Counted from the first letter of the stretch, positions 39,964 to 51,877 are shown. The stretch: 64,000 nucleotides of DNA from Neovahlkampfia damariscottae (GCA_016618085.1 JABLTG010000028.1:78344-142343); one strand, 5' to 3'. Made by a program: numbers and translations. The notes: a model not told the origin generated them from the sequence alone.

Positions 39964-41469
39964 CTACTTCTTTTTAGAACAAACAGAAACACAACTCGTG
40001 ATCATGAATTTGAAATCTTTCCAATTCAGCATCCCAAATAGAATGATGAAACTTGTTGAAATTACTCCAACTGAATAAACAGGAAAAGTTAACATATACC
40101 AAGCATTTGAAATGTAATCTTTCGCAATAAGAAATTGAAAAACCAAATTTAAAGTTAAAATTCCCCAAAACATCATGTTAAGATTTGCAATCAACATGAA
40201 TCGTGTAAATTTTAATTTGATAAATAAATTGAAAATATTTCCGTAGTCTTCCTTTAAAACAGGATTTGTATAAATTTTGATAGCTATTACAATTCCAGAG
40301 ATTGATATCAAAAGTGATGATAAAAAAAATAAAAATGGAAACCAAATTCCCCAAGACCCCACAAAGAAAATGAAAATTTTTCTTTTCCAATCATCAACAA
40401 AACCATATAGAGCATAAAATATAACCTCCAACATAAAAATTATTGGAATACAAATGACGGAAATTCCATAAATGATTTTACTTCTAATTGATAATTTTCT
40501 GTGTTGATAAGATTTCATTTCTTCGATAAAGTGAAACCAAAGAATTGATATCAATATAAAACATATAAATATAACTCCAAAACAAATTGGGATTATAAAT
40601 GATTTCAAAAATAATTCAAGTAAAGCTAAATCAGCAATTGACATTAGAATACAAATGACTGAGATTAAAAAATTGAAAAATCTAATTTGATTTGAAAGAC
40701 TAAATACAATACTCAACTTTTGACAAAATGTTCGATGTGAGTCTTTTTTCTGTTTCAACTTTAATTTAATGGTGAAAACTTCTGGTAAAAAAATGAAGAC
40801 AAAATTGAATAAAAACAAAATTACAGAAAATACCAATAAAATTATTGAGCTATAAAGATTATAAACCCAAAATAATACTTTGTGAACAAAATTATCTTTG
40901 TGATAAAAATGGCCTGTTGAATAATCAAAACATAAATTTAAATTCCATTCATAATAAATACATTCTGAACTACTTGTACATTTGCAATAATTAGTAGATA
41001 CCCAAGGACAAGTTTTGTTTCTAAAATTTTGAGTTTTTGTATGTTCACATTGAAAACACAATCGGTGTGCCATTATGTGTAAATTATTTGAGTATTTTTG
41101 AAATGATGATGGTAATGTATTATTTTTACCATTCTTTGAAAATAGTGGTTCGTTAGCTCCACAAAAATATTCTGAACAAAAATTTGTTGTTGTGTTAAAA
41201 ATACTATCTGCATCTGTTAGTTGATTCTTAGCATCTTGACATAACTCTATGGAGGTAGAAAGTGTAAATATTGGTAATATTGGAGCCACCCAAATATGTT
41301 CATCTGTGATTTCAGGAATAAATTCAGTGTAATGTTTTTTGGGAAGAAAAATTTTTGTGAATCTTCCAGCTTCACCTGTGAGATTTTTTTGCAAAAAGTT
41401 TGTTATTCCTTGAGCATTTAAAACATTAAAAATGATAAAACACAACAGAAACAGAGGGTTTTTCCGCAT
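39964..41469 (-). CDS. 7TM receptor with cysteine-rich ectodomain
   Basis: The start is the ATG at 41469 (MRKNPLFLLCFIIFNVLNAQ), a signal peptide, just after ACCAATCA. The ectodomain of about 200 residues has many cysteines (FCSEYFCG, LCFQCEH, CPWVSTNYCKCTSSSEC). Seven hydrophobic helices then follow with charged loops. The protein ends SVCSKKK without an RGS domain. It is related in layout to the 7TM-RGS genes at 42288 and the pseudogene at 8926. Probably a G-protein-coupled receptor; ligand unknown. Confidence 0.65.
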   Translation of the reverse strand: MRKNPLFLLCFIIFNVLNAQGITNFLQKNLTGEAGRFTKIFLPKKHYTEFIPEITDEHIWVAPILPIFTLSTSIELCQDAKNQLTDADSIFNTTTNFCSEYFCGANEPLFSKNGKNNTLPSSFQKYSNNLHIMAHRLCFQCEHTKTQNFRNKTCPWVSTNYCKCTSSSECIYYEWNLNLCFDYSTGHFYHKDNFVHKVLFWVYNLYSSIILLVFSVILFLFNFVFIFLPEVFTIKLKLKQKKDSHRTFCQKLSIVFSLSNQIRFFNFLISVICILMSIADLALLELFLKSFIIPICFGVIFICFILISILWFHFIEEMKSYQHRKLSIRSKIIYGISVICIPIIFMLEVIFYALYGFVDDWKRKIFIFFVGSWGIWFPFLFFLSSLLISISGIVIAIKIYTNPVLKEDYGNIFNLFIKLKFTRFMLIANLNMMFWGILTLNLVFQFLIAKDYISNAWYMLTFPVYSVGVISTSFIILFGMLNWKDFKFMITSCVSVCSKKK

Positions 41470-41530
41470 GTATTTGATTGGTGTTTTGTGATTCAACCAA
41501 TCAGAATTTTGATTTTCCTTCAAAGAACAA

Positions 41531-42182
41531 ATGAGCAAAATAGAGCATGTTGATAATTTTGATACCCTCAAAATTAAAATAAACACAACTTGTATAAAAT
41601 ATAAACAAGTAAGATATTTAAATATTTTTCAAATTAAAGAAACTAAAAACAACACCTCACGACGAAATTGAAGAACTTTTAAAATTATTTCAAGAAGAAA
41701 GTGAAAAAAGTTTGAATAAAATGTCAGAACTACAAGTACATGCTTTAAATAAAACCGGAAAATGGGAAAAATCCAAATTTATTCCAAACCAAGAGTATTT
41801 AGAATTAAGAAAAAATCAACTGTTAAATTGTATTCAACAAATTGAAGAAGTTATGAAAATGTATAAAGAAAAAATAAAAAAAATAGAAAGAAATGATTTA
41901 GATGAATTAGAAGATTTATCAAAAGAGACAAAAGAACCATACTTGAAACTTGATCCTTATCTTGAAGAAATACAAGATTTAAACAAAGACACAGAAGGAA
42001 AAATATCAGGAATGATGATTGAAAGTGAAATAGCCAAGGATCATTTGAATACTATTAATGATGAAATGCAGAAACAAAATATCATTTTTGAAAATCAAAA
42101 ATCAAAAATGGAGGATGTAAATAATAAAATGATGTCAAAAGAAAGTGATTTGGATAGTGTTTCAAGTTGTAATATTCAATAG
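41531..42182 (+). CDS. SNARE-like coiled-coil protein with CaaX end
   Basis: Exon 1 (41531-41608, MSKIEHVDNFDTLKIKINTT) joins exon 2 (41640-42182) in frame across a 31-nt intron. CCAATCA lies at 41497-41503 in the divergent promoter. About 206 residues, almost all helical. The C-terminal third resembles a Qc-SNARE helix (MIESEIAKDHLNTINDEMQK). There is no transmembrane helix; instead the protein ends SSCNIQ, a candidate farnesylation box. The combination recalls Ykt6-style lipid anchoring on a Q-type helix. Confidence 0.55.
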
Positions 42183-42287
42183 AAATATAAAAACTTTTTC
42201 GCATGAATTCGTTAATAAATAATTTTTCCGTTAAATACATCACGTCAATGAGCAGTATTCCTATTGGTCAATTTGCTGAAAAAAACG

Positions 42288-44022
42288 ATGAACGTTTTGT
42301 TACAACTTCCTCCAAACCTTGCGGAACATTTTATCAGTAAATGTTATTATAGCTTTCCTACATGGGCTATTAATAGAGTTCATCCAAAAAACACATGGAG
42401 ATTGATTGCTTTAGGAATTGCTCTTGGTTTTGGTTTACTTTTTTATCTACTTTCATTTTTAGCTTTTGTTTTTAACATTAGAACACCTCAAATTAAAGAC
42501 AGGTACAGTGAATACTTTTTTTTTTTAACAATACTTTTTTTTTTTTCAGAGGTCCTTACTTGTTACTTATTTCCGCTTTTGCTGGTTTATCTGCTTTACT
42601 TTATATGTTTTTACGTAATTTCTTTGATATCATATTGGTCTGTCCAATTACTTATTACATTTTGCTTGTTTCAATTGTTTTATTTTTCCTTCCATATTTG
42701 CTTAGAAGTGTCAGAACTATTGTTGCTTGGGATTTCAATAAAAACAATGCTTCAAGAGTTGAAAATAGACGTGGTAACAAAAAACAGGAAGAAAAAGGAG
42801 CTACAACTACAACAACAACAACAACAACTACAACAAAAACTGTTGAAGGTTCAACACCTGTTCCTGTTCCTGAAGGAGAAGAACCAAATGAAGAAGGTGG
42901 TGATAAAGAACTTCAAGAAATAAAAGAAGAAACAAAAGAAACAACAGAAGTTAAAGAAGAAGTACAAGTTGAAATCAAAGAAGAAAGAACAGCAGAAGAA
43001 ATAAAAAAAGAAAAAGATGCTAGAGCAAAATTTCTTCAAACTCAAAAAAAAATCAAATTTTTGTTGAAAGAATGGGTTCTTGTTTTATCTTTAGGTATTA
43101 TTATGGTTATATGGCTTGTACTTGGTGCTATAGCTCATGGTATTTTAATTGGTGTTGGTTATATTGCATTTCAAAGATACGGTCTTTTAGATCCAACTTG
43201 TCAAAAACAATGTAATTTACATGAAGGATGGGCTTTAAGAATTTTCGTTTTTATTTTAGCTTTTATGATTATTATTTATATTGGTTTAGTTATTAGAATG
43301 TACAACATTAATGACTCTTTTTCAATCAGAAATGAATTAGCTGTACTTTGTATCTTTAGTATCTTTTGCGTTATTGGTATGTTCATTTTAATGTCATCTG
43401 GTTATGAATTTTGGTGGCCAAGAAATCCATACATTGGTTATATTTTAGCTGTACAAATTGTTGGTGCCTACGTTATTTCATTACTTTATCCATTGTTCCT
43501 TGCTGTTTATGCTAAGATTTCAAAATTTGTTGAACAAAAAGGTTTACTTGATAAACTTTTAAAAAAAGGAGAATCATCATCAACAGGTGGAAAACAACGT
43601 AAGAAAAAACAAAACAAAAAATTAACTTTATAGAAATTACATTTGAATTCATTTTAGAAAATGCAAATGCAAGAGAAAAATTCAAACAATTTCTTGTTAG
43701 AGAATTTTCAGTTGAAAATTTAATGTTTTATACTGAAGTTGTTTATTTAGCAACATTAGATGATAAAGATGATATTGAAGATACAGCTGATTCAATTAAT
43801 GATACATATGTTCAAGAAGGAGCTCCATTTCAAATTAGTATTCCAAGTGATTTAAGAAAGAAATGTAATGATGCTCTTGAAAGTGATGATATTACTGCTC
43901 CATTCAATGAAGCCAAAGTTGCTGTGGAAACAATCATGAAAGAACAATCATATCCACGTTTCATTAAAAGCAAACTCTTCAAAGAATTATCTGCAGAAAT
44001 TAATCCAAAAAAAAAACAATAA
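42288..44022 (+). CDS. 7TM protein with C-terminal RGS domain
   Basis: The ATG at 42288 lies 16 nt after ATTGGTCA (42265-42272). Introns are at 42503-42549 and 43599-43657. Seven hydrophobic helices are visible. A loop between helices 3 and 4 carries a threonine run and a charged Glu/Lys stretch. Splicing the last intron joins the membrane part to an RGS domain (REKFKQFLVREFSVENLMFY, then YVQEGAPFQISIPSDLRKK, ending SYPRFIKSKLFKEL). RGS domains speed GTP hydrolysis by G-alpha. Such receptors combine sensing and signal shut-off, as AtRGS1 does. Confidence 0.75.
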
Positions 44023-44073
44023 TTATTTCATTTTACCAATCAAAACATTTTTCTTTTTCATTGGTCAAAAAAA

Positions 44074-45913
44074 ATGAAGATGCAAGTACAAAATTCTTCG
44101 TCTGTATTTCAAACAGGAATACAGAGATCTGCAGTAGTTAACTTAGAAGATATTATAATGGTAAATTCTAATTCTTTTTTTTCTTAAAAATACAAAAAAG
44201 GAAAGAAAAACGGAAATCAAAAATTTAGCGAAATTAATAAAAGACCAAAATAAATATAAAGGAAGAAGAACATTTCAAAAATTACCAAGATATGCACGTA
44301 GAAGAACAATGTCTTGGAATCTTCATCGTATTCCAAAATATTTACGAAAAGCTGCAATGCATGAAACATTGCCTGCTCGTATAAGACACAGAAAAAGAAG
44401 AAAATTTGTTAGAAAAAAAAACATGGGAAATAAACCAAAAAGACTTAAAACTCATGTATTTCATGCTAAACGATTCCAAATGCAAACCATGTTCAACTAT
44501 AAAATCGTATATAAATTAATCATATAACTTTTTTCTAAGGCACTTCATTCATGTTTCAAAGTATTTAAAACAACATATAGATTTCAAAGACAACATTGTA
44601 CTATTTTTGATTCAAGTTTTCATGTTTGTTTTCAACTTTTTTCAGAAACACAAAATTTAATTTTGAATTTTTTAAAAAAACTAAATTTTGACTTTAATTT
44701 TACAAATAGTTCATATACATCTGGAAAAAGAGAAGGAAAGGTTTTAATTTTTGAAGATTATCCAATGAAATGTATTGGACCAATCTCATTCATTTGGAAA
44801 CAAAAAGAAAAAGAAAAGAATTTTGAATTATTTTTATGGATACATCCATTAATGAAAGAAGATGTCTTGAAATTATTCAAAAATGAAAAATTTAAATTTA
44901 TTCAAAGAGAAGATTTAAATAGATTTGAGTTAAGAGGTCCAAATTCAATATTTGCTTTAAATTCAGCTTTAAAAGTTAATCAAGATTTAAATAAAGAAGA
45001 GAATTTAAAAACATGGAAAATTATGAAAGACCACGTCAAAATTCCAAGTGCTTTACCAAGAAATATAATACTTTCATTAGGAATTGATCATCCATTATCA
45101 ACTAAAGAAGATGATGAATTAAAAGATGAAATGATGGAGGAGGTGACTGAAACTTTATCAGAAGAAGAAATGTTAATGTTGAATATACCAAATGATATTA
45201 GTTCATCAGATCTTTGGGATGATAAAGAATCTTATTCAGATGTTATGTTAATTCAACAAGAAGGTGATTCAAATGGATTTGGTTCTGGTATTGATTTAAT
45301 TTGTTCTTCTTCACATGCTTCTCATTTATATGCTCAAATTGCAAAATTAAGTAATATATCAACAACAAAAGTTTAATTTCTTTTTTAATCTTAGGTAGAG
45401 TTTTACCAATTGGTCTTTATGATAGGAATCGTATGTTGACAGAAATTGAAGTGTCAAATTATCCACAAGACTTTCCAGATGCTTTATTCAATAAACAAAA
45501 AAAGAATGTTTTTGTTGATAGAAATATAAATAAAATTCAAATAGAAAAAGAAAAAGATTGTTTAATTAGAGTTTGTTTAGAAATGAATAATGGAGGTCTT
45601 CCTCATGAAAATGGAATTATTTATAAAATGCCAAAAAAAAAAACAAAAAATGCTATAAAGGTATAAAGAAAGAAAATAATTTTATTGTTTTAAATAGTAT
45701 GATGATAAATTAGAAGTACTAGGTTTTATATCAAGTCCAATTCTTTCTTTAAGAAGAGGTCATGGGTTTGCTGTTGGTTTTTGTGAAAAAGAGAAAATTT
45801 TAAAAATAGTGCCAAAAAAAACAATTTTGAAAACAAAAGAAGCTAATGTTTTAATTTGGAATCCAAAACAACAACATATGTATCCTGTTCATCTTTATAT
45901 TTCAAACGAATAA
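44074..45913 (+). CDS. POP1: POP1, RNase P/MRP subunit
   Basis: Five exons (introns 44161-44200, 44507-44539, 45351-45394, 45661-45697). The ATG follows CATTGGTCA by 7 nt. POP1 hallmarks: RRTFQKLPRYARRRTMSWNL, FHAKRFQM (the HAKRF motif), GPISFIWKQKEK, a POPLD-type region after RVLPIGLYDRNR, and the C-terminal LRRGHGFAVGFC. POP1 is the largest protein of nuclear RNase P and MRP, processing tRNA and rRNA precursors. The protein is short for the family but complete in motif order. Its stop is 4 nt from the stop of the convergent BLOC1S2 gene. Confidence 0.88.
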
Positions 45914-45917
45914 AAAT

Positions 45918-46429
45918 TTAAAGAAAAGGTTTTAATTGTTGTTCTAAATTTTTTGAATACAAGTCTAAATTTTTGACAAGTGAAGCCAAGTCATTTACTG
46001 ATTTTTCAATTTCATCAATTTGTTGAAAAAAAGGTTCAATTTTTTCATCTTTTAAAAATTAAATTTTGTTAAATTTTTTTTACATTCTTCTTTCAAATTT
46101 GTTAAATTCTTCTTCACTTGTGATGTTCTTTCTGCCATGTTTTCATATTTTGAACCAACAGCAAAGTTCATTTTTTCTAGTAATTCCAATTCATTTAAAC
46201 CAACTTGCATTTCTCCTTTTACTAATTCAGAAACATTTTCAAAAAGGTTCTCAATTTTTTTATGATTATGTTCACGTAAATTACTCTTGACTGTTGATTT
46301 ATTTTGTTCTGTTGGTTGTTGAATATTTTCAGGTTGTTTTATTTTTTCTGTTGAATTTTCTTGAGTTTTTGTTTCTTCTTGGTTGTTTTCTTGATTTTGT
46401 TCAATTGGCACTTCTTCTTGTTCACTCAT
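45918..46429 (-). CDS. BLOC1S2: BLOC-1 subunit 2
   Basis: Two exons with a 35-nt intron (46049-46083). The first about 55 residues are Gln/Glu-rich. Then comes the family domain: LVKGEMQVGLNELELLEKMN, SKYENMAER and, across the splice, EKIEPFFQQIDEIEKSVNDL and LDLYSKNLEQQLK. BLOC1S2 is a small coiled-coil subunit shared by BLOC-1 and BORC, acting in endosome/lysosome positioning. The intron position is supported because the unspliced frame stops early while the spliced frame matches the family to its end. Confidence 0.8.
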
Positions 46430-46630
46430 TGCAACTTGAATTTCTCAAAATAATTTTCTATTGGTGGAAAAATGGTTATTGTCAACTAAGTAAAGTTTAT
46501 GTGGAAAAAGTAACAATTGTGAACTGTTGTATGAGATTTGAACAAAAAACATCAATGAAAAGGAAAACACAAATTAGAAGGGTTGCATGTTAATACATGT
46601 AATATTTTTGAAGAATAAAATTTTTATTTT

Positions 46631-48550
46631 TCACAGATATTTTTTTCTCAATTCTTTAAATTTTTCAGAATTTTTGAAACGTAAAAATGGTTCTTGTAAT
46701 GAGCGTCCCACTACATGATTTAATAAACCATCAAATAAATCATCTTGGAATTTATTTTCGTTTATTTGACGATTCATATCTTTTGCAAATAATTTTTTCA
46801 ATTTATGAGTTACATTAATTTCGAATTTTGCAGTAGATGAATTTATATAATCATCATAAATTTGTAAAACAAGATCATTTCTATTTTCTTTTTGTAATTT
46901 ATATTTTTCAACTACAATTACGAATAACAAAGGTTCTTGAGCAAATTCAGAAACCAAAAAAGTTTGAAAATAAGGTCTTAGATCGGGATCTGATAAAAAT
47001 CCAATTAAACTGAAAGATGATTCCGTCTTTTTAATTTTTGAAGTTGAATCAATATCTGTTATTTTCATTTCATTTTTTGATTCAATTTTTTCTGTAGGTT
47101 TTGGGGATAAATTATTGTTTAATAGATAATTTGAAATGATTCCATCAACATCTTGTTTTTCAAGAACTCCTTTCAAGGTTTTTAATTTGATAAGTGTGTC
47201 TTTCAATTTTGGTCTTTTTTCATTGGATCTTACCATATCGAAAACAATTTTTTTAATTTCATCATGGGCTGAACATTTCTCTATTTCTGTGAATAATTTT
47301 GTTTCTATATCATTAAACGATTGAATATTATAAGAAGATGAAAAATCACCAAATTTATCTTTTTTCTTTTTCTGGAAAAGAATCTTTGATTTAGACGATT
47401 TTGGGGAATTCATTTCATCATTTTGAAATATATTTGAAATACTTTCAATTGATAAAAATGTTATTAACCTTAAAAAAATAATTCCCAATGAAAATGTGTC
47501 AGATAATTTTGATGATTTTTTTTCAAATTTTTCTGATTTAAATTCAGGTGGAATAATTTTGAATTTTGGATTTAATTCAATTTTGATGAATCCTGTATCC
47601 AAGTATAATTCAGAACACATAAGATTCAAATAAATTCTTTCTTCAGTTAATTCACCAATCGGAAAATAAAAATTAGTTTCATGTAATGACATTAAAGATT
47701 CAATTAATTGAACCATAAAAGTTAATAAAACCTAAAAAGTAAAATCATGATATAAAATTACATAATTTGATAAACAAGATCTTTCTGTTGATTCTTCTTC
47801 AATAAACTTATTCAAATTCATACTAAATTCTTTGACCACTAAAAACAGTTCAAATAAATCACCTTTTTCTTCTTCTTCAGCAAATATATCAACACATTGA
47901 ACTAAATTATCACATTTTGTAGCTATTTCTTTTAAATTTTGAAATTTTTTTGTTTCTTCATTCAACTCTTCTTTTGTTAATTTTTCAAATTTTTGAACTA
48001 AAAATGAATCCAACTTTTTTTTATCTTTAACTCTTTGCAAATTTAATGATTTTCCTTTCACAGATTTGTATAATTCTTGAAACAAAGGTTGGTCATTATA
48101 ATTTGCTTGAGCATATTTCATCCAAGTATCTGTTTGACGAAAGCGAATAAAAAGGTATCTTAAGACACTTGTTACACCATACTCTAATGATTTAAAACAA
48201 TTTGGATCTTCCTTTTCAAATAATTCCATCGTTTCTTGTAACTCTTCTTCTGAAAGAAAAAAATCTTTTTCATAGAGTTCACTATGAAGATAAGTCTTCA
48301 TAATTCTGTCTCCAATTGTTTTCTTTTTTGATTTTTCTAAATTTGGTTTTTTATATGAATGTGTTAAATGAAGTAAGTCCAGAAAAGCAATGGCATCATA
48401 AGAAACAACAAATTCAGCAAAGCAATCAGATATTTTTTCCAGTTGTAATATAATTTCAAAATCTTTTGGACTTTTACGTTGTAGTTTACGATTTGGAGAA
48501 TCATTTTTGTTTTGAACGCCCACAGTCAAAGTATCCTTAAAAAAGTTCAT
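46631..48550 (-). CDS. RGS - pseudokinase - RGS protein
   Basis: Two exons joined in frame by a 30-nt intron (47732-47761). The start at 48550 (MNFFKDTLTVGVQNKND) follows ACCAATCA at 48561-48568. The N-terminal part looks like an RGS-type bundle (DCFAEFVVSYDAIAFLDLLH, then VTSVLRYLFIRFRQTDTW). The middle resembles a kinase C-lobe (LSDTFSLGIIFLRLI, RPKLKDTLIKL) but the catalytic loop and DFG are absent. The C-terminus is a second RGS-like domain (DPDLRPYFQTFLVSEFAQEP to FLRFKNSEKF). It is GRK-like but inactive by sequence, so probably a G-protein scaffold. Confidence 0.6.
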
Positions 48551-48677
48551 GGAACGAGATGATTGGTCAATTTGAACATGACGGAATGTAAAGAATACCA
48601 AACTTGCTATCTAAAAATACAACACAAAGAATGTAAGAAAGGATGATTTTTTTGGACCAATGAATTCATCAGAGAAA

Positions 48678-51600
48678 TTAAAGAGAACTTTTTATTTGAA
48701 ATACAGGTTTTCTTTCATTTTTAAACATTCTTATTATAAATTGACCTGATTTTGAATCCCTTAATTCATATATCAATGAACGATAATCTTTATCAACTTG
48801 TTCAATACAAGGTAATTTTGCAGAATATCCTTCTTCATTTGAAATTAAAATAGCAATTGAACCTAAAGATGCAAATGTCAAATCTGCTGCAGTGAATTGA
48901 TCACCTGTTAAATATTTTCTCCCATCACTCAATAAATGATCAACAAATTTAAATTCATTTTTAACAATTTGAATTGATTTTTGAACTGATACATTTGTTA
49001 TACTCAATGCATTCAATAACCATTGTTTAAAATAATTAAAAAATGGTTTCATTAATTTTGATTGTAAATCACTTGAATTTTCAGAAATTAATTGAAAAAA
49101 TAATTCTTGATTTTTCATTAAATAAAAGTATGCTATTTTTCTTGTGTGAGATCCTAATCTCTTTGAAAATCTATTCATTAATTCATGTGAAAGTGGATTT
49201 GGAAATAATTTTGGTGTTTTTGTTGACAAATTTTCATATTTACCAGAAATATAATGAAGAATAGATGATGAATCATGTAACAAATCATTATTTGATAATA
49301 ATAAAGGTGTTGAATATTTAGATGAAACTGAGTCAAGTGAACCTATAAACCTTGATTTTGCTAAAACAAAAGGAATATGAAATCCAGGTAAATATGATTT
49401 TTCTTCATATTCAACATTGAATAAATCTAATGCCCATCTTGCTTTTTCATTGTAATGTGAAAATGGAATAGTAATTAATGTATATTTTTCATTTTTATAC
49501 AAATTTAATGGTTTTGATGGAACTATATCATATTTCAATTTTTCTTGATTTTTCAATTCATCAATAGTCTTTTTCATATTTTTATTTTCAAATTTCATTG
49601 ATTCTAATTCTCTTTCAAATTCCATTCTTATATTTTCTCTTTCATTTGATAATTTCAATTGTAAATGTTGAACTTTTTCACTTAAATTTTCATCTGTTGC
49701 AAGAGATGATTGGTTGTTTTCTCTTTGAATTTCTTCCAATCTATTCTTTAAATTTTCATTTTCTTGTTGAGTCATCTTCATTTTTGAGTTGTAAAATTCT
49801 TCTTCATTTAATAATTTTAATTTAAATGAATTAATTTCTTGTTGGTATTTTTCATTCAATTCTTGATATTCTCTTTTTAAATCAAATTCTTTTTTTTCAT
49901 TCAATTTTTTGAAATCATTAAATTCATCATTTTTTTTGATTAACTCTTCATTTTCTTCACTTAGTTCTTTGATTCTTTTATTGAACTGTGTTTTCATTTC
50001 TTCATTCTTTTGATTGAAATCTTTTTTGATTTGAATAATTTCTTCATTTAATCTTTCAATATTTAGTTGATATTCATGTACTGTTGTCTTGAATATTGTC
50101 GAATAGTCATTAAATTTGATTTTTTCTTCATTAAATTTTTTCACATTATTTTCCACTAATTCTTCTTTTTGGTTAATCACTTTTTTGTAATCTTCAATTT
50201 TTGAGGAAAGAAAATTAATTTCTTCATGATTTGATTTTGATTTCTCAGTTATTGTTTGATTCAAATCTTCAATTTCATTTCTCAGTTCTTGATTTTTTGA
50301 TAAGACTGTTGCATTTTCTTGTTGGATTATATCCAACTGTTTTGAATGAATTTTATTTTTTTCTTTAAAGTCTGTTTTCATTTCTGATATTTTTGATGAT
50401 AAATCCTCATTATTTTTATTTAATTCATCAATTTTATTGAACTGTTGGTTTAATTCATCTCTTGTTGAGTTTAATTGGTTTATTTTTTCTTTTTCTTTTT
50501 CTTTCAGATTATGTTCTAATTCATTGATTTTAGACATAGATATGGATTTTTCATTCAATAATTCATTGTTTTTTATGTTTAATTCATCAATTTTTCCTTC
50601 TAAATTTTTTTTAATTTCAACAAGTCTTAAAATTTTCATTTCCATTTTTTCATTGGTATTTTTCAATTCTTGACTTATCACATTTAATTTCCCATTCAAT
50701 TCTTCAATTTTCATTTTTGAATCAGTTTTTTCATCATCTATTTCTTTTCTTAAAGTTTCATTCATTAAACTAAATTCATCAATTTTTCTATTTTTTTCTT
50801 TTAACATCACTTCATTTTCTTCAAATTTTAAATCAAATTTTCTTGATTTTTCTTCAATTTCATTTATTAAATTTTCTATAAATTCTTTCAGTCCTCTATT
50901 CTTTTCAATTTCTTGGTTTATTTCTTTATTTTTTTCATTTAACTCTTTTTCTTGTTGTGTCAATTGCAATTCTTTTTCATTAAATTTTTCATTTAAATCT
51001 TCAATTTCTTTTATTTTTGAATTTAATTTTTCAATAAAATCATTTTCTTTTTCTTTCAATTGATGTTGTAACATCACTTTTTCTCTTGTCATATTTTGAA
51101 TGGTGATATTGAATTCTTCAGTTTTTTGAATCAATTTTTCAACTTCATTTTCTTTTTCTTCCTTAATTGAATTCAAATCACCCAACATATTTTCAGTATC
51201 TTTTAATTTTTCTTTCTCCCAATTTTTTTCTTTTTGCAAGGTAGAAATTTCTTGTTTTAAATTTTCAAAATTTTCGAATAAATTTTCATTTTTATGCTTC
51301 ATTTCTAATAAATATTCATTCAAATTTACATTTTCTTCCTTTTCAAATTTCAATTTTTCTTTCAATTCTTCATTTATTGATTTTTCATCTTTCAAGTTTT
51401 TTTCAATTTCTCTCATCATCTTTTTTAATTCTTCATCTTTTGTATTAATTTCATTCAATTTTTCTTCATAATTCATTGTATTTTGATTCAACATATTTTC
51501 TAAAACTTCAATTTTTTCAGTTAAATTTTGTATCATTTTTTTTGTTTCTTTTTTTGTTTCCTTTGTTTCCTCCAATTCACTTTGTAAATTTAAAATCATA

Positions 51601-51821
51601 CCTTCCTTTAAAACTAATTCATTTTTAAAAAATTCCACTGATTGTTGATATTCTTCTTCTTTTTTTTTCAATAAATTTTCTTTTTCTTTCACTGCGTTTT
51701 GTTTTTCTTCCTTGAATTTAAAAATCAAAGCATCACTTTTATTTTCAAAATCTTCTTTCATTTCATCAATTTTTTGAATTAATTCATCTCTTGGCAATTC
51801 ATTAGTCTTTTCATCCATCAT
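48678..51821 (-). CDS. Long coiled coil fused to a GST-like domain
   Basis: Intronless, 1047 residues. Residues about 1-780 are one long charged coiled coil. The last about 260 residues form a glutathione S-transferase fold: YTLITIPFSHYNEKARWALD (thioredoxin-like N-domain, with the SHYxEKARWAL pattern), then a helix-rich C-domain with YLTGDQFTAADLTFASLGSI. That last motif is highly typical of GSTs. The fusion is unusual; possibilities are a membrane tether or cytoskeletal protein using the GST fold for dimerisation. CCAATCA lies about 37 nt upstream. Confidence 0.75.
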   Translation of the reverse strand: MMDEKTNELPRDELIQKIDEMKEDFENKSDALIFKFKEEKQNAVKEKENLLKKKEEEYQQSVEFFKNELVLKEGMILNLQSELEETKETKKETKKMIQNLTEKIEVLENMLNQNTMNYEEKLNEINTKDEELKKMMREIEKNLKDEKSINEELKEKLKFEKEENVNLNEYLLEMKHKNENLFENFENLKQEISTLQKEKNWEKEKLKDTENMLGDLNSIKEEKENEVEKLIQKTEEFNITIQNMTREKVMLQHQLKEKENDFIEKLNSKIKEIEDLNEKFNEKELQLTQQEKELNEKNKEINQEIEKNRGLKEFIENLINEIEEKSRKFDLKFEENEVMLKEKNRKIDEFSLMNETLRKEIDDEKTDSKMKIEELNGKLNVISQELKNTNEKMEMKILRLVEIKKNLEGKIDELNIKNNELLNEKSISMSKINELEHNLKEKEKEKINQLNSTRDELNQQFNKIDELNKNNEDLSSKISEMKTDFKEKNKIHSKQLDIIQQENATVLSKNQELRNEIEDLNQTITEKSKSNHEEINFLSSKIEDYKKVINQKEELVENNVKKFNEEKIKFNDYSTIFKTTVHEYQLNIERLNEEIIQIKKDFNQKNEEMKTQFNKRIKELSEENEELIKKNDEFNDFKKLNEKKEFDLKREYQELNEKYQQEINSFKLKLLNEEEFYNSKMKMTQQENENLKNRLEEIQRENNQSSLATDENLSEKVQHLQLKLSNERENIRMEFERELESMKFENKNMKKTIDELKNQEKLKYDIVPSKPLNLYKNEKYTLITIPFSHYNEKARWALDLFNVEYEEKSYLPGFHIPFVLAKSRFIGSLDSVSSKYSTPLLLSNNDLLHDSSSILHYISGKYENLSTKTPKLFPNPLSHELMNRFSKRLGSHTRKIAYFYLMKNQELFFQLISENSSDLQSKLMKPFFNYFKQWLLNALSITNVSVQKSIQIVKNEFKFVDHLLSDGRKYLTGDQFTAADLTFASLGSIAILISNEEGYSAKLPCIEQVDKDYRSLIYELRDSKSGQFIIRMFKNERKPVFQIKSSL

Positions 51822-51877
51822 GCACTGGAAAAATTATAGGAGGTTCTAAAACACAATGATTGGTTGAATTAAATTTT

